Below are positions 1 through 6,791 of a DNA stretch of 13,070 bases, piece after piece. The notes below the pieces were generated by a model. That model did not search any database, had not been told where the DNA came from, and was given only the letters and a program-made list of their open reading frames with translations. Location of the stretch: positions 1 to 13,070 of the forward strand of contig JBJMLG010000223.1 in assembly GCA_045805385.1 (NCBI GenBank). Direction: 5' to 3'. Position 1 is the first letter of the stretch. Every line of letters starts with the position of its first letter. A program made the position numbers and the translations under genes. This DNA is from JADGHQ01 sp045805385 (lineage in GTDB: Bacteria > Actinomycetota > Thermoleophilia > Solirubrobacterales > Thermoleophilaceae).

Positions 1-807
1 CAGGGCGGCCAGGACGTGCTGCTCTTCATCGACAACATCTTCCGCTTCGTGCAGGCGGGCTCCGAGGTGTCCGCTCTGCTCGGCCGCATGCCGTCGCAGG
101 TGGGCTACCAGCCCACGCTCGAGTCGGAGATGGGTGAGCTGCAGGAGCGAATCACGTCCACGCGCAAGGGCTCGGTCACCTCGGTGCAGGCGATCTACGT
201 CCCGGCCGACGACCTCACCGACCCCGCACCGGCGTCGGTGTTCGCGCACTTGAACGCCACCACGGTGCTTTCGCGCTCGATCTCGGAGCAGGGCATCTAC
301 CCGGCGGTCGACCCCCTGGAGTCGACCTCGACGATCCTCAAGCCGGACATCCTCGGCCAGGAGCACTACGACATCGCAACCCGCGTGCAGGAGGTGCTGC
401 AGCGGTACCGGGAGCTGCAGGACATCATCGCCATCCTCGGCATCGACGAGCTCTCCGACGAGGACAAGCTCACGGTGCAGAGGGCGCGCAAGATCCAGCG
501 CTTCCTGTCGCAGCCGTTCTTCGTGGCCGAGCAGTTCACCGGCACCGAGGGCAAGTACGTGCCGGTGGCGGAGTCGGTGCGCGGCTTCCGCGAGATCCTC
601 GAGGGCCAGCACGACGACATCCCGGAGCGCATGTTCCTGATGAAGGGAACGATCGACGAGGTGGTCGAGGAGTACCGCTCGAGCGGCCGCGGCCGCGACG
701 AGGGGCGCTCCGACGAGCAGGAGAACGCCGAGTCGGAGGAGCAGGCCCAGACCGAGGAGCGCGCCGAGGCGGATGCCGAGGGCGAGCGCCAGGGCGACGA
801 GGAATAG
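1..807 (+). CDS. atpD: F1F0 ATP synthase subunit beta (partial, 5' end outside window)
   Basis: This is the catalytic beta subunit of F1 ATP synthase, acting at the cytoplasmic face of the membrane. The reading frame is open from base 1, giving 268 codons before TAG at 805-807, so the N-terminal part with the Walker A loop lies upstream. The sequence shows the Walker B stretch (VLLFIDNIFRF), the GRMPSQVGYQPTL segment, the SRSISEQGIYPAVDPL block and a DELSDED version of the DELSEED loop, followed by RARKIQRFLSQPFFVAEQF. These are diagnostic of beta rather than alpha. Past the usual C-terminus (about TIDEVVEEY) there is a 43-residue tail that is strongly acidic (17 Asp/Glu), which most beta subunits lack. 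atpC follows after 3 nt, as in a standard atp operon. Identity is certain; only the tail is unusual. Confidence 0.98.
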   Translation, partial: QGGQDVLLFIDNIFRFVQAGSEVSALLGRMPSQVGYQPTLESEMGELQERITSTRKGSVTSVQAIYVPADDLTDPAPASVFAHLNATTVLSRSISEQGIYPAVDPLESTSTILKPDILGQEHYDIATRVQEVLQRYRELQDIIAILGIDELSDEDKLTVQRARKIQRFLSQPFFVAEQFTGTEGKYVPVAESVRGFREILEGQHDDIPERMFLMKGTIDEVVEEYRSSGRGRDEGRSDEQENAESEEQAQTEERAEADAEGERQGDEE

Positions 808-810
808 TCG

Positions 811-1221
811 TTGGCCCGCACCAAGTTCCCCGTCGAGGTCCTCACTCCGGAGGGGGCCGTGTTCAACGAGGAGGTGGAGATGCTCTCCACCCGCACGTCG
901 GTCGGCTCGATCGGCATCCTCGCGAACCACGCGCCCCTGATGGCGATGCTCGACCCGACCGAGCTTCGGCTCTACCGCTCGGACTCGGACATCGTGCGCT
1001 TCGCGCAGGGCGAGGGCTATCTGCAGGTGGTCGACAACAGCGCGCTCGTGCTGGTCGAGGAGGCCATCCGGCCTGAGGACCTCGACCGCTCGGACATCGA
1101 GCAGCGCCTTCGCTCGGCGCGAGAGGCGCTCGAGCGCGCAGAGGATGACACTGAGGAGCAGCGACGCTGCGAGCGCGACGTGCGCCGCTACGAGGCCTTC
1201 CTAGAGGTCTCGCAGCAGTAG
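811..1221 (+). CDS. atpC: F1F0 ATP synthase subunit epsilon
   Basis: This 136-residue protein is the epsilon subunit of the F1 central stalk, which couples rotation to catalysis and can inhibit ATP hydrolysis. Residues 1 to about 85 match the N-terminal beta-sandwich (FPVEVLTPEGAVF, the GSIGILANHAPLMAML motif, and GEGYLQVVDNSALVLVEEA). Residues from about 88 onward form the charged C-terminal helical hairpin. The start is a TTG, 3 nt after the atpD stop. A GAGGA sequence at the end of atpD (799-803) is placed to act as its ribosome binding site, so translation is probably coupled. Length and order are typical. The gene after it begins only about 14 nt downstream or may even overlap. Confidence 0.97.
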   Translation: MARTKFPVEVLTPEGAVFNEEVEMLSTRTSVGSIGILANHAPLMAMLDPTELRLYRSDSDIVRFAQGEGYLQVVDNSALVLVEEAIRPEDLDRSDIEQRLRSAREALERAEDDTEEQRRCERDVRRYEAFLEVSQQ

Positions 1222-1235
1222 CCGCGGCGGCCGCG

Positions 1236-2906
1236 GTGCTGTGCGCCGCGGCCCTCTCGTTTGCCGGGCCGGCGCACGCGCAGGTCCGGTCAGGCGCCGC
1301 CGTGCCCGGCGGCGGCGGTCAGCTGATCGACCGCAACCTCGCGATCATCGGCATCCGGGCGCCGGCGCAGCAGCTGCGGCGGGTGCGCTCGCTCACGCCC
1401 AGGCCGCCCGGCTTCCAGCTCACGGGCGCCGAGGCGGTTCGGATAGCTCGCGCCGCGGCGGCCTCGAAGGGCGTGCGCGGTGGGCGCGCGCGCGTGTGGA
1501 CGCGTGGGGACGGGTCCTGGCGGGTCAGCCTCTACAAGGGCGGCGCCGAGAAGGCGCAGGTGTACGTGAGCGACGCCGACGCCAGGGCCACCGAGATCTG
1601 GACCGGCCGCCAGGTGGACACCTATCTTGCTCGCGGGTACTCCGGGCAGTTCGTCGGGAAGCTGAACGCGCCCTGGCTGTGGCTGCCGCTCTGCCTGCTG
1701 TTCGTGCTGCCCTTCATCGACCCGCGCCGGCCGTTCCGCTTGCTCCACCTCGACCTGCTCGTGCTGGTGGCTGGGCTCGGGCTATCGCACTTCTTCTTCG
1801 AGCGTGGAAACCTCGACGCCTCCGTGCCGCTCGTCTATCCGGTGCTCGGGTACGTGCTCGCGCGCATGCTCTACGCCGGCTTCCGCCCGCGCGAGCGTGC
1901 CGAGCCGCTCGTTCCGTGGGCGCGGCCGGGGTGGCTGCTCGCCGGCATCGCCCTGCTGGTGGTGTTCCGGATCGTCCTCTCGATCGCGGACCCGCATGTG
2001 ATCGACGTGGGCTACGCGGGAGTGATCGGCGCGGACCGGCTCACCCATGGGCACGAGCTCTACGCGGGCGGGTTCCCGCAGGTGCGGGGCGACACCTATG
2101 GGCCGTTCGACTACATCGCATACGTGCCGTTCGAGCTCGTCTTCCCGTGGCACGGCGTGTGGGACTCGCTGCCCGCCGCGCGCGCCGCGGCGATCGCGTT
2201 CGACCTCCTCACCATGGTCGCGCTGTTCTTCGTCGGCCGGCGCTTGCGCCCGGGCCGCGAGGGGCGGCTCCTCGGTGTGGTGCTGGCGTACGCGTGGGCC
2301 GCGTTTCCGTACGCCGTCTACACCACGCAATCGGCGGCGAACGACGCGCTCGTGTCGCTGTGCGTGACCGCCGCGCTCGCGGCGTTCGCGCTGCCCTGGC
2401 TGCGCGGCGCCTTCATCGGATTGGGGGCCGCGGCCAAGTTCGCGCCGCTCGCGCTTGCGCCGCTGTTCGCGACCGGACGCGAGTCGCTTGGCACGCGCAA
2501 CGTGCGACAGGCGCTCGTGGTGGTGGCTGCGCTCGCCATGGTGCTCCTCGTGACGTTCGTGCCGCTGATCCCGCCCGGCGGCGTGCACGACCTGTACGAC
2601 CGCACAGTTGGCTACCAGGCGAGCCGCAGCTCGCCGTTCTCGATATGGGGCCTCGCGCCCGGGCTCCATCCGCTGCGCCCGCTGGTGGAAGCCGCGGCCG
2701 CCCTGCTCGCTCTCGGCGTGGCCGTGGTGCCGCGGCGCCGCAGCCTCGTGCAGGTCGCGGCTCTCGGAGCGGCGGTGCTCGTGGCCGTGCAGCTGCCGGC
2801 CAAGCACTGGTTCTACATCTACGTCGTCTGGTTCGCCCCGCTCATGTTCGCCGCGCTGTTCGCTGAGCACACGCGCCTGTTCGGGCGGGAGCGCCGGACC
2901 GCCTAG
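1236..2906 (+). CDS. GT87-like (GT-C fold) polytopic membrane glycosyltransferase with exported N-terminal domain
   Basis: This is a 556-residue multi-pass membrane protein resembling the GT87/DUF2029 family, enzymes that transfer sugars from polyprenyl-phosphate donors on the outer face of the membrane. The N-terminus is a signal-like hydrophobic segment ending AGPAHA-Q. Residues about 60-130 form a soluble domain that looks PepSY-like (AEAVRIARA, DGSWRVSLY, AQVYVSDADARATEIW). About ten hydrophobic segments follow from residue 147. The D257 VGYAG region, the DTYGPFDYIAYVPFE loop (286-300) and SAANDALV are the GT87-like features. The start given is the first NTG of the frame (GTG). It has no clear Shine-Dalgarno sequence and no basic n-region, so the true start may lie upstream inside atpC. 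The TAG stop shares a CTAG palindrome with the stop of the convergent gene. The sugar and acceptor cannot be told from sequence. Confidence 0.8.
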   Translation: MLCAAALSFAGPAHAQVRSGAAVPGGGGQLIDRNLAIIGIRAPAQQLRRVRSLTPRPPGFQLTGAEAVRIARAAAASKGVRGGRARVWTRGDGSWRVSLYKGGAEKAQVYVSDADARATEIWTGRQVDTYLARGYSGQFVGKLNAPWLWLPLCLLFVLPFIDPRRPFRLLHLDLLVLVAGLGLSHFFFERGNLDASVPLVYPVLGYVLARMLYAGFRPRERAEPLVPWARPGWLLAGIALLVVFRIVLSIADPHVIDVGYAGVIGADRLTHGHELYAGGFPQVRGDTYGPFDYIAYVPFELVFPWHGVWDSLPAARAAAIAFDLLTMVALFFVGRRLRPGREGRLLGVVLAYAWAAFPYAVYTTQSAANDALVSLCVTAALAAFALPWLRGAFIGLGAAAKFAPLALAPLFATGRESLGTRNVRQALVVVAALAMVLLVTFVPLIPPGGVHDLYDRTVGYQASRSSPFSIWGLAPGLHPLRPLVEAAAALLALGVAVVPRRRSLVQVAALGAAVLVAVQLPAKHWFYIYVVWFAPLMFAALFAEHTRLFGRERRTA

Positions 2907-4012
2907 CCGCGCTCGTCGCTGCTCCTGTCGGGGCGGTATCCGTAGGCCGCCTCGCGCACGGCCTCGTCGCTCTCGAGGCCGGAGCCGAGCGCGCCGCCGA
3001 CGGTGCCGAACGAGCTCGCGAACCAGGCAAGGGCAGCGTAGTCCGCCAGCGCCGCCGGGTGCCCCAGCCTCTCCTCGAGCACGACGGGGTCGATCACGAG
3101 CGACGCCGATACCAGCGTGAGGACGAACAGCGCGCCGTAGAGGACGCTGACGCCGATCGCGACGGTGAGCGCTGTGGCGGTGTTGAACAGGACGACCTGC
3201 TCGCGGCTGGGCCGGTTGGATGGCCTCTCCCAGAGACCGTGATCGAAGATCACCCAGACGATCGTCGCCACGATCGAGAACGCCATCATTCCGGCGAGGC
3301 GAGGCCAGCCCGCCTCGTCGGCGAGCTTCCACGCATCGCCCGTGATGAGGGCCACGGCCACGGCCGCGAGGGCTGCCGCGAGCGCACGCGAGAGCCCGGC
3401 GATCAGGCGCCAGGGACGGTTGGCGCGCACCATGCCGGCGAGCAGGCGAAGGTGTCCGCGCACCACAGCCGCCACAAAGCGCACGTCCACGTCGCCGTCC
3501 TCCGGCGCCACCCGCCGTACGGGAGCGGCTATCTCGACAAGCCGGCGCCCCACGCGGCGGTTCCGGCCGTCGCCGGCCGCGTCGAGCTCCATTGCCTCGC
3601 CGACGAGGCCCTCCACCAGCCGAAGCACGGCTTCGCGCGCTCTTCGGCTCATGTGCAGCGCGCCGAGGGCGGGCAGAGAGATGATCCCGATGCGGTGCTG
3701 GGCGCTCGCGTCCGCCACCACGGGCCTGCGCCCGATGCGGATCGGAAGATCTGTGAGGGCGATGGCCATGTCCCAGCCCTCACGCATCATCAGCCGGCGC
3801 GCCGCGTCGATCAGCTCGATTCCCCCGGCGCCTGCCACGGCGAGAGGCTCGACCACGACGGGCACCTGCCAGTCCACGCGGTCGCTCACGTGAGCGGCTA
3901 GCTGCTCCGGCAGCTCAGCCGCTAGCTCCTCGGCGATTTCGGCGGGCACTCCAGGCTCGGCCACGAGGCCGAGCACGAGCGGTCGTTCGGGCGCGGCTGC
4001 CGGAGCATCCAC
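2903..4012 (-). CDS. Conserved actinobacterial membrane protein of unknown function
   Basis: This is a 369-residue protein with a soluble N-terminal half and a membrane C-terminal half. Residues 1-200 include a predicted alpha/beta region with the blocks EGWDMAIALTDLPIR and GRRPVVADASAQHRIGIISLPALGA. Hydrophobic segments lie at about 203-224, 237-258, 275-307 and 321-345, with WERPSNRPSREQVVLFNTAT between the second and third and GTVGGALGSGLES near the end. From memory, this arrangement occurs in uncharacterised streptomycete and other actinobacterial proteins; I know no assigned function. The start is GTG at 4010-4012; no strong Shine-Dalgarno sequence is visible. The gene lies 134 nt downstream of the crotonase gene on the same strand. 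It ends tail-to-tail with the glycosyltransferase, their TAG stops overlapping by two bases, with no terminator between them. Confidence 0.75.
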   Translation of the reverse strand: MDAPAAAPERPLVLGLVAEPGVPAEIAEELAAELPEQLAAHVSDRVDWQVPVVVEPLAVAGAGGIELIDAARRLMMREGWDMAIALTDLPIRIGRRPVVADASAQHRIGIISLPALGALHMSRRAREAVLRLVEGLVGEAMELDAAGDGRNRRVGRRLVEIAAPVRRVAPEDGDVDVRFVAAVVRGHLRLLAGMVRANRPWRLIAGLSRALAAALAAVAVALITGDAWKLADEAGWPRLAGMMAFSIVATIVWVIFDHGLWERPSNRPSREQVVLFNTATALTVAIGVSVLYGALFVLTLVSASLVIDPVVLEERLGHPAALADYAALAWFASSFGTVGGALGSGLESDEAVREAAYGYRPDRSSDERG

Positions 4013-4146
4013 GCCCGTCAGTGTCTCAGGCGGCAGTACCCACGGTCGCGGCCAGCGTGTCGAGCGCGTGTGCCCTGCCGTGCGACGTCGCGCCGGCCAT
4101 GCCGCGCATTTGCCGCGTCGAGCGCGTCGAGCCGCTCAGGGAAGTG

Positions 4147-4983
4147 TCAACCTCTTGGTTGAGAATCGCCGAATGGCTCATCGCGCTCTCGCACCGCTTG
4201 CTTGAAGCCCGCCTCCGCCGCTCGCTGCTGGAACGCGTAGCCCTCGGGTGTGTGGCGCGCGATGCCGTCGAACACCGTGCCCAGCACCTGCGTCGTGTGC
4301 AGCCCCTGCGCGGACGGCGCCTGGTTCAGCAGCAGCTTGTGGAGCATCAGCTGGTTCACCGGCACGTGGGCGATGCGCTCGAGCAGTGCCTCGAAGCCCT
4401 CGTCGAGCTCCGCGGCTGGTGCGCACTCGATCGCCAGGCCCCAGTCCACGGCCTCGCGCCCGCGGATCATGTCGCCGGTGAAGAGCAGCCGCTTGGCGCG
4501 CTGCATGCCCACCCGCTCGGCCCACAGCGCCGTGGTGGGGACGCCCCAGACGCGGGCGGGCGGGTAGCCGATGCGCGCCTCGTCCTCGATCACGAGGAGG
4601 TCGGAGCACAGCGCCATGTCGGTGCCGCCGGCCACGCAGAAGCCGTGCACCTTGCACACGACGGGCTTGTTCGCGTGGAACAGGCTCATGAAGCCGCGCA
4701 CGTTGCGGCTCATCATCGCGTAGTCGAGCATCGGGTCCCACGGCTCGTCCGGGTTGTGGTTGGGCAGCTGCTGCTCCGCGCTCTCCACGAGGTCGTAACC
4801 ACCGCAGAAGCCCTTGCCGTTGCCCGCGAGCGCGATCACGTGCACGCCGGGGTCCAGATCCGCCCGCTCCACGCAATCGGCAAGCTCGCGCGGCGTGTCG
4901 AGCGTGATGCCGTTGCCGCGTTCGGGCCGGTCGAGGGTGATTCGGGCGATGCGCCCGGTCACCTCGTAGGTCATGGTCTCCAT
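4147..4983 (-). CDS. Crotonase/enoyl-CoA hydratase family protein with atypical active site
   Basis: This 278-residue protein has the crotonase fold, which binds acyl-CoA thioesters and stabilises an enolate in an oxyanion hole. The oxyanion-hole segments are clear: GKGFCGGYDL (57-65) and VHGFCVAGGTDMAL (112-125), followed by RIGYPPARVWGVPTT and KRLLFTGDMIRGREAVDWGLA. Aligned by eye to rat mitochondrial hydratase, the two catalytic glutamates (E144, E164) correspond to D122 and P142, so ordinary trans-enoyl-CoA hydration is doubtful. An isomerase, hydrolase, dehalogenase or other crotonase reaction is possible. The start is ATG at 4981-4983. A TAGGCT -10-like hexamer (4990-4995, - strand) ends six bases before it, which suggests a leaderless message. 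A second in-frame ATG lies 9 nt downstream. The gene is same-strand with and 185 nt downstream of the acyl-CoA dehydrogenase, consistent with acyl-CoA metabolism. Confidence 0.9.
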   Translation of the reverse strand: METMTYEVTGRIARITLDRPERGNGITLDTPRELADCVERADLDPGVHVIALAGNGKGFCGGYDLVESAEQQLPNHNPDEPWDPMLDYAMMSRNVRGFMSLFHANKPVVCKVHGFCVAGGTDMALCSDLLVIEDEARIGYPPARVWGVPTTALWAERVGMQRAKRLLFTGDMIRGREAVDWGLAIECAPAAELDEGFEALLERIAHVPVNQLMLHKLLLNQAPSAQGLHTTQVLGTVFDGIARHTPEGYAFQQRAAEAGFKQAVRERDEPFGDSQPRG

Positions 4984-4989
4984 CGCGGC

Positions 4990-4995
4990 AGCCTA
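4990..4995 (-). promoter_or_regulatory. Candidate -10 element for leaderless crotonase mRNA
   Basis: On the - strand the hexamer TAGGCT fits the actinobacterial TANNNT -10 pattern. It stands exactly six bases before the ATG at 4983, the spacing expected if transcription begins at the A of the start codon. No convincing -35 was seen. If real, the crotonase has its own promoter downstream of the palindrome at 5101-5140. Confidence 0.35.
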
Positions 4996-5100
4996 TGCGA
5001 GCTCGAGCGCGTCGAGCGGCGTCTCGGTGGCGCGCCCGGCGTGCGCGTCCACGCGATACGCCGTCGCGCCCGCCCGGGCGCTCAAACGCTTCGTCATTCG

Positions 5101-5140
5101 TGGCGGACTTGTGGGGTCCATAGCACCCAAAAGTCCGCCA
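5101..5140. repeat. 40-bp palindromic element between acyl-CoA dehydrogenase and crotonase genes
   Basis: TGGCGGACTT (5101-5110) is the exact reverse complement of AAGTCCGCCA (5131-5140). After one mismatched pair (5111/5130), a further four pairs (TGGG 5112-5115 with CCCA 5126-5129) close a 10-nt loop. The element is not followed by a T-run on either strand. It is less GC-biased than its surroundings and lies wholly intergenic. It may be a transcription terminator or attenuator between the two genes, or a copy of a dispersed REP/MITE-like palindrome; the second reading is favoured because the arms are perfect and no T-tract follows. Confidence 0.6.
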
Positions 5141-5168
5141 GAGATGTCAGCGCCCGGTCGTTACTGCG

Positions 5169-6776
5169 CTAAAGCGCCAGCGCCCGGTCCACGATCGCTC
5201 GCGCGTCCACGCCGGCGGGCAGCGTGCCGAACGCGCGGCCACCGCCGCCCAGGCGCCCGGCGCAGAACGCGTCGGCCACCGCTGACGGCGCGTTGCGCAC
5301 GAGCAGGCTCGCCTGCAGCGCCACGCCGAGGTTCTCCACGAGTGCGCGCGCCTGCCACTGCGGGTCGCCGTCGGCGAGGCCCTCCAGCCGCTTCGGCAGG
5401 GAGTCGAGGTGGGCGTCGAGCCGAGCGTCGGCTCCGCGCGCCAGCTCGCACTCGGCCAGGAACGCCGGAAGACCCTCGGGCTCCTTGGAGAGCGCGCGCA
5501 GCACGTCGAGCGCGGCGACGTTGCCCGAGCCCTCCCAGATCGAGTTGAGCGGAGCGTCGCGGTAGAGCCTCGCCATCGGCGCCTCCTCCACGTAGCCGTT
5601 GCCACCGAAGCACTCGAGCGCCTCGTTTGCGTGCGGCGCCGCGCGCTTGCACACCCAGTACTTCTCAACGGCGGTCGCGAAGCGCTTGAAGGGCTGGTCC
5701 TTCTCGTCGTAGGCGCGAGCGATTCGCATCGCCACGGCGGTCGCCGCCTCCGACTCGAGCTGGAGGTCGGCGAGCACGTTCATCATCGCGGGCTGCTCCG
5801 CCAGGAGCTTGCCGAAGGCGGACCGCTGCCGCGCGTGGTTCACCGCCTCGGCCACGCCGCGGCGCATGCCGGCGGCGCTGCCGATCAGGCAGTCGAGCCG
5901 CGTGTGGTTGACCATCTCGATGATCGTCCGCACGCCTCGCCCCTCTTCGCCCACGAGGCGGGCCGGCACGCTCTGGAACTCGACCTCTGACGACGGCAGC
6001 GAGCGCGTGCCGAGCTTGTCCTTGAGGCGCTGGATGCGGAAGCCCGGCTGCTTCGGCCCCGGCCCCTCGACGAGGAAGCACGACACGCCCGACAGGGTCT
6101 GGGCGAGCACGAGGAACACGTCGCACGGTGGATAGGAGCAGAACCACTTGTGGCCCGTGATCTCCCACCAGCCGTCGCCGGCGGGCTCGGCGCGAGTGGT
6201 GTTGGCGCGAACGTCGGAGCCGCCCTGCTTCTCGGTCATCGCCATGCCGCAGAGGCCGCCGCGGTCGTAGTCGGGCAGCGTGAGCAGCGGCTCCCACTCG
6301 GCGGCGAGCTCGGGCTCGACTCGCAGGGCGGGCACGCCCGAGTACGTCATCGACACCGGGCAGGACACGCCCGCGTTGATCTGGGAGAAGACGAACATGA
6401 GCGCAGCGCGCACCACGTGCGCCCCCGCGCGTTCCTCGCGCCACGGCAGCGACGGCACCTCGCGCTCCACGCCGAGCCGCAGGATCCAGTGCCAGGAGGG
6501 ATCGAGGTCCACCTGGTCGATGCGGTTGCCGAAGCGGTCGTGGGTTAGAAGCCGGGGCTCGTTACGCTCGCAGCGGCGCGAATGCTCGTCGGCCTCCTCA
6601 GAGCCTGCAACCGCTCCGAGGTCGCGCGCCCGGTCGACTCCCCAGCCGCCGCCCTCGCGCTCTAGTGCCTCGGCGAGCGCGCGGTCGGCGTCGAACACGT
6701 TGTAGCCGAGCAGCGGCTTCGACTGGTTCGTGACCTCGTGCGTGGAGTAGCTGCTGCTGCGGTCGACTGTGGTCAC
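5169..6776 (-). CDS. AidB-like acyl-CoA dehydrogenase family flavoprotein
   Basis: This 535-residue protein matches the AidB branch of the acyl-CoA dehydrogenases (E. coli AidB is about 540 residues). FAD-binding and fold motifs are GMAMTEKQGGSDVRANTT (177-194), GHKWFCS (208-214), RLKDKLGTRSLPSSEVEF (250-267), NHTRLDCLIGSAAGMRR, and AFGKLLAEQPAMM. The catalytic-base region is NSIWEGSGNVAALDVLRAL, with Glu415 retained. The roughly 100-residue region after 440 corresponds to the extra C-terminal domain which in AidB contributes to DNA binding. The start is GTG, fixed by a perfect AGGAGG eight bases upstream that overlaps the stop of tetR. It is therefore the second gene of an operon with that regulator. 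AidB relatives are tied to alkylation resistance, while actinobacterial members are often assigned to isovaleryl- or acyl-CoA oxidation. The crotonase neighbour favours acyl-CoA catabolism, but the substrate is unknown. Confidence 0.93.
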   Translation of the reverse strand: MTTVDRSSSYSTHEVTNQSKPLLGYNVFDADRALAEALEREGGGWGVDRARDLGAVAGSEEADEHSRRCERNEPRLLTHDRFGNRIDQVDLDPSWHWILRLGVEREVPSLPWREERAGAHVVRAALMFVFSQINAGVSCPVSMTYSGVPALRVEPELAAEWEPLLTLPDYDRGGLCGMAMTEKQGGSDVRANTTRAEPAGDGWWEITGHKWFCSYPPCDVFLVLAQTLSGVSCFLVEGPGPKQPGFRIQRLKDKLGTRSLPSSEVEFQSVPARLVGEEGRGVRTIIEMVNHTRLDCLIGSAAGMRRGVAEAVNHARQRSAFGKLLAEQPAMMNVLADLQLESEAATAVAMRIARAYDEKDQPFKRFATAVEKYWVCKRAAPHANEALECFGGNGYVEEAPMARLYRDAPLNSIWEGSGNVAALDVLRALSKEPEGLPAFLAECELARGADARLDAHLDSLPKRLEGLADGDPQWQARALVENLGVALQASLLVRNAPSAVADAFCAGRLGGGGRAFGTLPAGVDARAIVDRALAL

Positions 6777-6784
6777 TCGGAAAG

Positions 6785-6791
6785 CCTCCTA
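6785..6791 (-). promoter_or_regulatory. Shine-Dalgarno of the acyl-CoA dehydrogenase overlapping the tetR stop
   Basis: On the - strand the bases read TAGGAGG: the tetR stop codon TAG is fused to a consensus AGGAGG. Eight bases separate it from the GTG start at 6776. This fixes the dehydrogenase start and implies that ribosomes finishing tetR feed initiation of the next gene. Confidence 0.85.

Noticed and set aside
1782..3332. 516-codon - strand open frame across the glycosyltransferase and the next gene
   Set aside because: It runs through two genes with good family features on other frames; its Arg/Glu/His-rich composition has no recognisable motif.
3059..3901. 280-codon + strand open frame opposite the conserved membrane protein
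   Set aside because: It is an antisense shadow; the - strand frame has conserved blocks and membrane segments, this one does not.
4026..4109. 27-codon - strand mini-ORF (ATG to TGA) between the crotonase and the membrane protein
   Set aside because: No ribosome binding site, no recognisable sequence, and short frames like this are expected by chance at this GC content.
4021..5172. 383-codon + strand open frame across the crotonase gene
   Set aside because: It is antisense to a clearly recognisable crotonase; its translation is His/Arg/Val-rich without domains, typical of a shadow frame in GC-rich DNA.
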